DNA of 64,000 nt from JACRAV01 sp964571235 (lineage in GTDB: Bacteria > Zixibacteria > MSB-5A5 > GN15 > FEB-12). The stretch lies in assembly GCA_964571235.1 (NCBI GenBank), contig CAZNAI010000003.1, positions 496,001-560,000 of the forward strand, given 5' to 3'. The notes beneath the pieces were generated by a model. The model had not been told where the DNA came from. It made no database searches and saw only the letters and a list, made by a program, of their open reading frames with translations. Below are positions 56,661 through 64,000 of this stretch, in pieces; position 1 is the first letter of the stretch; every line of letters starts with the position of its first letter. Made by a program: the position numbers and the translations under genes.

Positions 56661-58874
56661 ATGAGTCTAATGCAAATACGATCGGCGTGTCTCGGCATTT
56701 GTGTCGTGGTAGTATACTTGTTGGCATTGCCAATTCTTGCGGCGGAGTCGGCACAATATCCCCAGACCGATTTGCGGGTGTTGTATCTCTACGATGATCC
56801 GTCCCGAATTGACTGGGCGACAATTTATTATCTGAACGATCAATATGGGTGCCGGGTCGATCTTGCCACCATCAATGGGGGAAGCGCTTTCGGAACTACA
56901 CGGCGAGAAATTGCCGGCCGTGAATTGTACGCTCACACCCTCGACGTAGTCACCAGCAGTTCGAGTCGCTTTGACTCGGTCTATTCTCGTCTTTGGCCGG
57001 ATCGCCGGGCCGACATCATATTGATCGGAGATATTGACTCAACTGGTCTTACTGCCCGATTTGCCGCGGTAACACTTGCGTTAAAGCCCCGCCCCGAATC
57101 GATCTTCAATATCGCCCGCGCTGGAAAGTACACGACTGATCAGACTGTTCAAGCAGTTACGTTGAACGCCGGCGAAATGTATGGCCGGTATCGTGATCGA
57201 ATCGAACGGGAGACCCCTCAGCTCTTGTATGACGGGTATGTTGCTCCAGTGAGTTTTTCCAAGTTGAGTCGGTATCAGATCGAGACTCGCCTCGGCAAAC
57301 CGGGAGCGGATTTTGTATCGGGCCTTCGGCCGATTCGGCTCGGTGCGGTCATTGATTCACTGGTGCCGTCGGGGGGGATTCGCACCGCGCTCTCGCGCAA
57401 GGCGGGAAATTATGCAGGACTACTGACTATCGCCGCGACACAGACAGGTTTAACGCGGCTTCAGAGTATTGTCAACGCGTATGACGAAATCACGGCGCTC
57501 CGCGATGCCGCCAAACTGGAACCCTCGCTGGTACGATCGCCCGAAGTCGGACCGTATCTGGATGAACTTACCGGCAAAGTGCAACGCCTCGCACTGGCCG
57601 AATCTGGCTTTGTATGGGACGGCAAGATTGTAGTGCGCGACTCGCCGTATGGGCCGAAAATCAAATTCGTGTCGTCCGTGAATGTAGCCGGACCGGCGAC
57701 CGTCCGTATCTCGCGAGTGGTGTTTCATCCGTATTGGAGCGACGCGTCAGTAGTGCTCGATTCTTCAAAAGAAACAGTCATGCCGCACCAGTCGTATGTG
57801 CGGGAATATTTGCTCGATCTGGATACCCGCAAACTCACTTCGCAGAAGTCGGACTCGCTCAAGTTTTCCATTGAACTTGAGGCCGGCGGGATTCCGCTTG
57901 AGGCAACTAGCACTCTGCCGGTTTGGAATTCCCCCAGTCTTCGGGTGAGATTTGCGCCGCCGTTTCATTTCGTACCGCCATTTGCCGCGCTGGAAGTCGA
58001 CAAGATTGTGACCTCGATGTCGCTTACTGTGATGGTCACCAAGCCCCCCGAGTTTGCCGGCACCGCCCGGATTAATCTCGCGACACCATCGGGGATGTTC
58101 GCGGGAGCGTATCGGCAGGATCTTTTGCTTGAAAAAGGTCAGGGGATGGAATCGGTGCGGATACCATTTTCACTTTCGAAATTATTTGAGTTGGGGGTAC
58201 AAGAGGCGGTCGTGACCCTCAGTGTCGGGGGTCGTGAAATCGACGCCGACACGTGTCATGTGCGAATTGCCGCCTGCCAGATTCCCGATACGCTGACCAT
58301 AGGATTATTGCCTGACACGAGCGGAAATCTTGAGGATATTCTGCGAATGACCGATGCCAAGTGGCAGGCGATAACCGACCGTACGCTCGAAATCGGTCAA
58401 CTGAATGCCTACGATGTCCTGTTGGTCGGGTCAGGCGCACTGCGCGGGTATCCCTCGTTTCGCAAGATTCGTGGGCGAATTGAAGATTATCTCAATAGTG
58501 GTGGGACGATAGTGGTATTTGGTCAGCCTGCCGACTGGCCGGCAAATGTCTTTCCGATCTCGCTTGCGCCAGTGACAGTCGAAATGACCGGCTCGGGAAT
58601 CACCGTGGGCGATCAATCGCACGATCTTCTGCGCAAGCCCAGCCCAATTGCTGTAAGCGGTCTTTCGGCCTGGTTTACGCGCCCAACAAAGGTGATGGCG
58701 GCGGTGGTATCCCCCGCAAGGCCGGTGCTGACCGGTCCGGGGGGCGAGATGCTGGTTTCGGTCTCGACCTTGGGCCGCGGAAAGATTATTTTTTGCGGAT
58801 TGCCGCTCACTGAGATGATCGGTGACCTGAATATCGAAGCGATTCACATTCTTGCAAATATTCTGAACCATTAG
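56661..58874 (+). CDS. Large exported protein with C-terminal GATase1-like domain, unknown function
   Basis: A 737-residue exported protein. A signal peptide (about 5-29) is followed by an N-terminal alpha/beta region ('LRVLYLYDDPSRIDWATIYYLNDQYGCRVDLATI', 'RRADIILIGDI'), a long middle with Ig-like strands ('VNVAGPATVRISRVVFHP', 'LSLTVMVTKPPEFAG'), and a C-terminal Rossmann-type part ('TLTIGLLPDTSGNLEDILRM', 'YDVLLVGSGAL', 'RIEDYLNSGGTIVVFGQP', 'GRGKIIFCGLPLTEM'). The last part resembles class I glutamine-amidotransferase-like folds but lacks the catalytic Cys. I do not recognise the full family. The gene precedes an ABC exporter pair. Confidence 0.75.
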   Translation: MSLMQIRSACLGICVVVVYLLALPILAAESAQYPQTDLRVLYLYDDPSRIDWATIYYLNDQYGCRVDLATINGGSAFGTTRREIAGRELYAHTLDVVTSSSSRFDSVYSRLWPDRRADIILIGDIDSTGLTARFAAVTLALKPRPESIFNIARAGKYTTDQTVQAVTLNAGEMYGRYRDRIERETPQLLYDGYVAPVSFSKLSRYQIETRLGKPGADFVSGLRPIRLGAVIDSLVPSGGIRTALSRKAGNYAGLLTIAATQTGLTRLQSIVNAYDEITALRDAAKLEPSLVRSPEVGPYLDELTGKVQRLALAESGFVWDGKIVVRDSPYGPKIKFVSSVNVAGPATVRISRVVFHPYWSDASVVLDSSKETVMPHQSYVREYLLDLDTRKLTSQKSDSLKFSIELEAGGIPLEATSTLPVWNSPSLRVRFAPPFHFVPPFAALEVDKIVTSMSLTVMVTKPPEFAGTARINLATPSGMFAGAYRQDLLLEKGQGMESVRIPFSLSKLFELGVQEAVVTLSVGGREIDADTCHVRIAACQIPDTLTIGLLPDTSGNLEDILRMTDAKWQAITDRTLEIGQLNAYDVLLVGSGALRGYPSFRKIRGRIEDYLNSGGTIVVFGQPADWPANVFPISLAPVTVEMTGSGITVGDQSHDLLRKPSPIAVSGLSAWFTRPTKVMAAVVSPARPVLTGPGGEMLVSVSTLGRGKIIFCGLPLTEMIGDLNIEAIHILANILNH

Positions 58875-58931
58875 CGCTCGGCACTGTTTGGGTAGGTACT
58901 TACTTATTTGGAAGAACAGACACGGCAGGGC

Positions 58932-60701
58932 ATGAGTTCGACAGACACCAACGCAAAGACAACTCCCAGGCGATTTGACCGGATATTTCGATATCTGAAA
59001 GGGTATCGTGGGTATCTCATTTTGGGCAGCGTGTCGGTTTTGTTGGCCAACGGTTTCTTGCTGGTCAATCCGTATCTGGTGAAAGTGATTTTTGATAAAC
59101 TGGAAAAAGGGGAAAGCTCGGGGGTCATTCTCAAATTTGTCATCCTGATGATCGCACTGTCGGCGCTTGCCGGGTTTTTCCGGTTCATGATGCGGCGGAC
59201 GATAATCTGGATGTCGCGCCGGCTTGAATACGATATCCGCGCCGAGTTGACCCGGCATCTGTTTTCACTGTCGCCGTCGTTTTATGATACCAATCGGACC
59301 GGCGATATGATGGCCCGCGCCACCAACGACCTTGAAGCGGTCCGCCAGATGATCGGTCCGGGGATCATGCAGATTTCCAATACCATTATTACCGTGATCA
59401 TGGCGGTGACAATGATGATCTATCTCTCGCCCCGCCTGACACTTTATTCGCTGATTCCGTCGCTCATTTTCCCGGTGATGGTGTATGTGCTGGGCAATTT
59501 GGTGCATAAGAAGTTCATCCGGATTCAAGAACACTTTTCACTCTTGACCGCGACCGCCCAGGAAAATCTGGCCGGTGTGCGGGTTGTGCGGGCGTACCGT
59601 CAGGAAGACCAGGAAATCGAACACTTCTCGGGAATGTCGCAGACGTATGTAAAGCTGAACCTGGAAATGGCGCGGTTGTATGGGACATTCTTTCCGCTTA
59701 TCGCATTCTTGGCGGCGGGGCTTAATCTGGTGGTGCTGTACTTTGGCGGGCTGGATGTACTCCACGGCGTTCTGCCGCTCGGCACGATGGTCGCATTTTT
59801 CGCCTACCTGAGTATCTTGTATTGGCCGATGATGGCGATTGGCTGGGTGATGTCGCTCTATCAGCGAGGGACCGCCTCGCTTGACCGGATCAACGCCATT
59901 TTGAACACACCAAGCGAAATCTGTGATGAAATCGCCAACCCGGTGCAGAAAGAAATGCATGGCGAAGTCGAATTTCGGAATTTGCGCTTCGCTTACGACG
60001 GCAAGCCGGTACTCGACGGGATCAATCTAAAGATCGGTGCCGGACAGACAGTCGGTATAGTCGGCCTCACCGGTTCGGGGAAAACGACCCTCGTCACACT
60101 TCTTTCGCGAATGTACCCGGTGCACCGCGACATGATCTTCATTGACAGCGCCGATGTGAACGACTGGGGGGTGAAATCACTTCGCAGTCAGATTGGGTTT
60201 GTCACGCAGGAGCCGTTCTTGTTTTCCGACACGATGGCCGACAACATCCGGTTCGGGCGGGAGAGTGCGTCGATGGAATCGATACAAGACTCGGCTCGGA
60301 TGTCTGCGCTATCCAAAGATGTCGAATCATTTCCTGCCGGATACGAAACCATGGTCGGTGAACGGGGGATTACACTTTCGGGCGGACAGAAGCAACGTAC
60401 TGCTATCGCGCGGGCGCTGGCGATCAATCCGGCCATACTCATCCTCGACGACGCCACTTCGGCGGTGGACACCGAGACCGATCACGAAATCAACGAAGCG
60501 ATTCGCGGTCGAGCCAAAAAGTGCACGACCTTTATCATCTCGCACCGGATGTCCTCTGTAAAGGACGCTGATCTGATCATATTCCTGGAGGGCGGTAAGA
60601 TTTTCGAACAGGGGACACACGAAGAACTGATGTCGATAGGTGGAAACTACGCCGAACTGTATCGCTCGCAACTGTTGGCGGCCGAACTGGAGCAATTGTA
60701 G
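58932..60701 (+). CDS. ABC exporter half-transporter, subunit with degenerate ATP site
   Basis: Membrane half-transporter of the MsbA/MDR type, 589 residues from the ATG at 58932 (an upstream TTG at 58908 is possible). Six membrane helices occupy about 15-310, and the nucleotide-binding domain follows: Walker A GLTGSGKTT (about 376-384), Q-loop 'FVTQEPFLF', canonical signature LSGGQKQR (about 479), Walker B LILDD with Asp in place of the catalytic Glu (about 502), and H-loop 'ISHRMSS'. It forms a heterodimer with the next gene product, which starts at once after its stop. Substrate (lipid, drug or peptide) is not evident. Confidence 0.93.
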   Translation: MSSTDTNAKTTPRRFDRIFRYLKGYRGYLILGSVSVLLANGFLLVNPYLVKVIFDKLEKGESSGVILKFVILMIALSALAGFFRFMMRRTIIWMSRRLEYDIRAELTRHLFSLSPSFYDTNRTGDMMARATNDLEAVRQMIGPGIMQISNTIITVIMAVTMMIYLSPRLTLYSLIPSLIFPVMVYVLGNLVHKKFIRIQEHFSLLTATAQENLAGVRVVRAYRQEDQEIEHFSGMSQTYVKLNLEMARLYGTFFPLIAFLAAGLNLVVLYFGGLDVLHGVLPLGTMVAFFAYLSILYWPMMAIGWVMSLYQRGTASLDRINAILNTPSEICDEIANPVQKEMHGEVEFRNLRFAYDGKPVLDGINLKIGAGQTVGIVGLTGSGKTTLVTLLSRMYPVHRDMIFIDSADVNDWGVKSLRSQIGFVTQEPFLFSDTMADNIRFGRESASMESIQDSARMSALSKDVESFPAGYETMVGERGITLSGGQKQRTAIARALAINPAILILDDATSAVDTETDHEINEAIRGRAKKCTTFIISHRMSSVKDADLIIFLEGGKIFEQGTHEELMSIGGNYAELYRSQLLAAELEQL

Positions 60702-62507
60702 ATGGCTGAAAACGGTTTCCACGAAGAAGAAGCGCTGGGAAAAGCGTACGACGCCCGCCTGATGCGGCGGCTCTTGTCGTACTTAAAACCGTATCGCGGC
60801 GTGACTGCGCTGGCGGTCGCGCTTCTTTTGATCGGGTCGGCCACCCAAGTCGCTTTGCCGTGGCTGGTGCAGGTGGCCATCGACGACTATATCGCCAAAC
60901 AAGATGCCTCCGGATTCACCTGGATTGTGATGGGGTATCTGATAGTGATGCTGGTCAGTTTCGGCTCGACCTACGGCCAGACCTATATCACCATGTGGCT
61001 GGGGCAAAAAGTTCAGTTTGATATCCGCATGCAGGTCTTCAAGCACCTGCAGAAACTCCACCTGGGATATTTTGACAAAAATCCGGTCGGCAGAATGCTG
61101 ACACGAGTGACCAACGATGTCAATGTGCTCGACGAATTGTTTTCCTCGGGTGTGGTTTCGATTGTCGGCGATATCTTCACACTCATTTTCATTGTCGCCA
61201 TGCTGTTGTACTACAACTGGCAGTTGGCGCTGATTACCTTTTTGGTACTGCCGCTGTTGATCGCGGCCACGTTTGTCTTTAGAGCCAAAGTGCGGGATGT
61301 CTACCGCGAAGTACGCCTAAAAACTGCTCGGCTGAATGCCTATTTGCAGGAACATCTGACTGGCATCAAAATAGTCCAGCTCTTCACACAGGAAGCGCGG
61401 GCATATGATAAGTTCGATAAAATCAACACCGATCTGCGCACTCAGCATTTCCGCTCAGTGTACTATTACGCGGTCTTCTTCCCAACGGTGGAATTGATCG
61501 GTACACTGTCAGCCGGACTGCTTTTGTATTTTGGCGGCGTAAAGATCGAAGCGCAACTGCTGACTTTCGGCGAGTTGGTGGCATTTATTCAACTGGTCCA
61601 GCGGTTCTATCGTCCGATTCAGGACTTATCAGAAAAGTACAATATCCTGCAATCATCGATGGCATCCTCAGAGCGGATTTTTCAACTATTGGATACACCG
61701 GTACAAGTGGTCGAGACTATTGCGCCAGTCGCGGCTCCTAAGTTTTCCGGCAAGATCGATGTGGAGCACCTCTGGTTTGCCTACAACGATCAGGACTGGG
61801 TGCTCAAGGATGTCTCATTTTCGGTGGCGCCGCGCGAAAAAGTCGCGCTGGTGGGGGCCACCGGCGCCGGAAAAAGCTCGATGGTCTCACTGCTCTATCG
61901 ATTCTATGATTATCAAAAGGGATCAATCAAACTTGACGGTGTCGAACTGAAAGATATGCAGGTGAGCGATCTGCGCTCACATCTGGGACTGGTGCTACAG
62001 GATGTTTTCTTATTCAGTGGCGACTATGCCTCAAATGTGCGTCTGCGCGATCCGAAGATCACCGACGAGGAAATCCGCCGGGCGCTCACACGGGTTGGGT
62101 ATGATCGATTCTTCGACCGAATGCCGCAGGGGATCAAAACGGCCATTCAGGAACGCGGCGCGACCCTTTCCACCGGGCAAAAACAATTGTTGTCGTTTGC
62201 GCGGGCGCTCGCGTACAATCCGGATATTCTGATACTGGACGAAGCGACCAGTTCGATTGACACCGAGACTGAGCGGCTGATTCAGCAGGCGCTCGATGAA
62301 CTGATGGCGGAGCGAACCTCGATTATTATCGCGCATCGCCTCTCCACAATTGAAAAGGCCGACAAAATCATAGTCCTGCACAAAGGCGAAATTCGGGAGA
62401 TGGGAAAACATCAGGAACTGCTCGATCAGCGCGGGATTTATTACAAACTGTACCAATTGCAGTACCGCCGCCAACAGGGCGAAAAGCCGGTGGAAAGCAA
62501 GATCTGA
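60702..62507 (+). CDS. ABC exporter half-transporter, catalytic partner
   Basis: Second half-transporter, 601 residues, TMD about 25-325 and nucleotide-binding domain with Walker A GATGAGKSS (about 384-392), signature LSTGQKQ (Gly changed to Thr, about 488), Walker B LILDE with the catalytic Glu (about 509), and H-loop 'IIAHRLSTIEKAD'. Its Walker motifs plus the partner's LSGGQ would make the one active ATP site; the other site (partner's LILDD with LSTGQ) is degenerate, as in TM287/288. The ATG directly follows the partner's TAG, so translation is coupled; suhB-like overlaps its stop. Confidence 0.94.
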   Translation: MAENGFHEEEALGKAYDARLMRRLLSYLKPYRGVTALAVALLLIGSATQVALPWLVQVAIDDYIAKQDASGFTWIVMGYLIVMLVSFGSTYGQTYITMWLGQKVQFDIRMQVFKHLQKLHLGYFDKNPVGRMLTRVTNDVNVLDELFSSGVVSIVGDIFTLIFIVAMLLYYNWQLALITFLVLPLLIAATFVFRAKVRDVYREVRLKTARLNAYLQEHLTGIKIVQLFTQEARAYDKFDKINTDLRTQHFRSVYYYAVFFPTVELIGTLSAGLLLYFGGVKIEAQLLTFGELVAFIQLVQRFYRPIQDLSEKYNILQSSMASSERIFQLLDTPVQVVETIAPVAAPKFSGKIDVEHLWFAYNDQDWVLKDVSFSVAPREKVALVGATGAGKSSMVSLLYRFYDYQKGSIKLDGVELKDMQVSDLRSHLGLVLQDVFLFSGDYASNVRLRDPKITDEEIRRALTRVGYDRFFDRMPQGIKTAIQERGATLSTGQKQLLSFARALAYNPDILILDEATSSIDTETERLIQQALDELMAERTSIIIAHRLSTIEKADKIIVLHKGEIREMGKHQELLDQRGIYYKLYQLQYRRQQGEKPVESKI

Positions 62508-63322
62508 TGAAGTCCGAGAGTCAATTGATCGCGACGCACAAATTCGCCTGTCGTCTGGCAATCGACGCCGGCAATCTGCTCAAAGCCGGGTTCAATCGGC
62601 GGATGAAAATCAGTTACAAAGGGCGGATTGATCCAGTCACGGAAGTAGACCTGCGTTCGGAGAAATTCATTGTTTCCAAAATTAATTCGCGATTTCCCGG
62701 ACATGATATAGTGACCGAGGAAAACACAGCCGGGCGCATTTCCGGCGCCGAGTACCGTTGGATAATCGATCCCCTGGACGGGACAGTCAATTTTTCGCAC
62801 GGCTTCCCCATCTACTGCGTCTCAATCGCGCTTGAACACAAAGGCGAAGTGGTAATTGGCGCAGTCTGTGATCCGGAGCGAGGAGAGCTCTTCCACGCGG
62901 TCCGGGGAGGCGGGGCCTTCGTGAACGATCAGAAAATTCATGTCTCCCGCGAAAAGCGGCTGGAGCGGGCACTGCTGGCGACGGGGTTTGCCTACGATAT
63001 TGCAACTTCACCCCAAAATAATCTTGGATATTTTGCGCGGATGGCGAAAAAGGCGCAGGGGGTTCGTCGCCCAGGATCAGCCGCTATCGATATCTGCTGG
63101 TTGGCCGCCGGGCGGCTCGACGGTTTTTGGGAACTGAAATTACACCCTTGGGATACCGCCGCCGCCGACCTTATATTGCAGGAGGCGGGAGGAAAAAGGA
63201 CCCGTCTGAACGGACAAGCGTATTCGATTTATCACCCCGATATGCTCGCCTCAAACGGACTGATTCACGGAGCCATGCAGAAGGCGCTCGGGGTGACCAA
63301 AAGGACACGCATTGCCCGGTAA
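62507..63322 (+). CDS. Inositol monophosphatase family protein (SuhB-like)
   Basis: Mg-dependent phosphatase of inositol-1-phosphate or related sugar phosphates. The 271 residues keep the motifs 'DPVTEVDLRSEKFIV', 'IVTEENTAG' (metal Glu), 'WIIDPLDGTVNFSHGFP' (metal Asp residues) and 'LHPWDTAAADLILQEAGG'. It starts in a TGATG overlap with the ABC gene. It could also act as SuhB-like rRNA maturation factor or on NADP; the family does not tell. Confidence 0.93.
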   Translation: MKSESQLIATHKFACRLAIDAGNLLKAGFNRRMKISYKGRIDPVTEVDLRSEKFIVSKINSRFPGHDIVTEENTAGRISGAEYRWIIDPLDGTVNFSHGFPIYCVSIALEHKGEVVIGAVCDPERGELFHAVRGGGAFVNDQKIHVSREKRLERALLATGFAYDIATSPQNNLGYFARMAKKAQGVRRPGSAAIDICWLAAGRLDGFWELKLHPWDTAAADLILQEAGGKRTRLNGQAYSIYHPDMLASNGLIHGAMQKALGVTKRTRIAR

Positions 63323-63375
63323 AACACGGCTCAATCCGGTCGATAATGTGTAAACCAAATGGGTAATAGAACAAT

Positions 63376-64000
63376 ATGACTGAAACGAAAATAGCAAAAC
63401 CCGAACTGGTTGCCTCAACTTCCGGCATTCGCGGCGTGGTCGGCAACGGACTCGATCCCATTCTGATCACGCGCTATGGATGCGCATTTGGTACATTTCT
63501 TAAACGCGGAACGGTGATAATTGGGCGCGATAGCCGACCATCGGGGGAGATGGTGAAAAGCGCCGTGATCGCAGGACTGACCTCGGTCGGTATTGATGTC
63601 ATCGATATTGGAATCGTGCCGACCCCAACGGTCGAAATAGCGGTGAAAGCGCTCAAAGCAATCGGTGGGATTTGTGTGACCGCTTCGCACAACCCCGGAC
63701 AATGGAACGCTCTCAAATTTTTCAACAAGACCGGTGAGTTTATCACCGCCGACGAGTACCGCGAACTCGATGCTCTCTACAGATCCGGCGAGTTTGAGTT
63801 TGCCCCAGTCAAGTCGCTCGGCAAGGTCAGGGCTCAATCCGGTTGGGCGGAAAAGCATGTCGCCAAAACGCTGGCGCTCAAAACCGTGCGAAAGCCGCAG
63901 ATCAAAGCAAAGAAATTCACCGTCGTCGTCGATGCCATCAACGGCGCCGGATCAGTGGCAGTGCCAATGCTACTGCGTAAGCTCGGCGTTCGGGTGATCG
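63376..64000 (+). CDS. Phosphohexomutase (GlmM/ManB family), cut by window edge
   Basis: Alpha-D-phosphohexomutase, interconverting sugar-1- and 6-phosphates (glucosamine, mannose or glucose) for cell-wall or polysaccharide precursors. The 208 residues visible include 'STSGIRGVVGNGLDP' (substrate loop), 'VIIGRDSRPSGEM', 'GIVPTPTVEIAVKALKAIGGICVTASHNPGQWNALKF' with the catalytic phosphoserine S103, and the start of domain 2 with 'VVVDAINGAGSVAVP' (DAxNGAG). The 'SHNPGQWNALK' form and length fit GlmM- or ManB-type, but the specificity loop is outside the window. It follows the phosphatase by 53 nt. Confidence 0.92.
   Translation, partial: MTETKIAKPELVASTSGIRGVVGNGLDPILITRYGCAFGTFLKRGTVIIGRDSRPSGEMVKSAVIAGLTSVGIDVIDIGIVPTPTVEIAVKALKAIGGICVTASHNPGQWNALKFFNKTGEFITADEYRELDALYRSGEFEFAPVKSLGKVRAQSGWAEKHVAKTLALKTVRKPQIKAKKFTVVVDAINGAGSVAVPMLLRKLGVRVI

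Overview
The window looks like chromosomal DNA from an uncultivated-type member of the FCB superphylum, possibly Zixibacteria-like. Two large secreted proteins end in the 'NYPNPFN'-type C-terminal sorting/FlgD-like domain typical of that group, and lipoproteins, YCF48-type and TolB-type propellers and a flagellar-type stator sit among standard Gram-negative housekeeping genes. No 16S gene is present, so the phylum is an inference. By eye the left third is lower in G+C than the housekeeping right part.

Region 1 (1-20.9 kb) is accessory. It opens with parts of a type II secretion/type IV pilus machine: a secretin cut by the window edge, a GspE/PilB ATPase, and a divergent GspF/PilC. A WYL-type regulator, a 69-residue exported peptide and a 1440-residue kinase-TPR-GAF-AAA+-Fis regulator follow on the minus strand. 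Divergent to that regulator, behind a sigma-54-like promoter, is a 2475-residue Rhs protein ending in an HNH nuclease toxin, with two DUF2185-type immunity genes. Next comes a displaced half of the Rhs core joined to an AHH nuclease toxin and an Imm11-type immunity gene, then the other core half. The region ends at the 3' end of an initiator tRNA gene. Together this reads as a polymorphic toxin locus that has been reshuffled by recombination.

Region 2 (21-35 kb) holds motAB, mfd, beta-propeller and lipoprotein genes, an HD-GYP phosphodiesterase, ridA, a DinB-family protein, an acyl-CoA thioesterase and a sorting-domain protein, with many short palindromic repeats between genes. Region 3 (35.3-42.7 kb) is a complete F1Fo ATP synthase operon (atpZ-I-B-E-F-H-A-G-D-C) with a clear promoter and terminator and a proton-type c subunit.

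Region 4 (42.7-47.6 kb) has small DUF genes, an outer-membrane barrel, an XRE/DUF2975 pair, another sorting-domain protein and more repeats. Region 5 (47.6-54.5 kb) is the fatty-acid cluster yceD-rpmF-plsX-fabH-fabD-fabG-acpP-fabF-rnc, probably driven by a promoter that gives a nearly leaderless mRNA. Region 6 (54.5-64 kb) has a Cys-rich unknown protein, a lone etfB, a cupin, a large unknown exported protein, a heterodimeric ABC exporter, an inositol monophosphatase and the start of a phosphohexomutase gene cut by the window edge.
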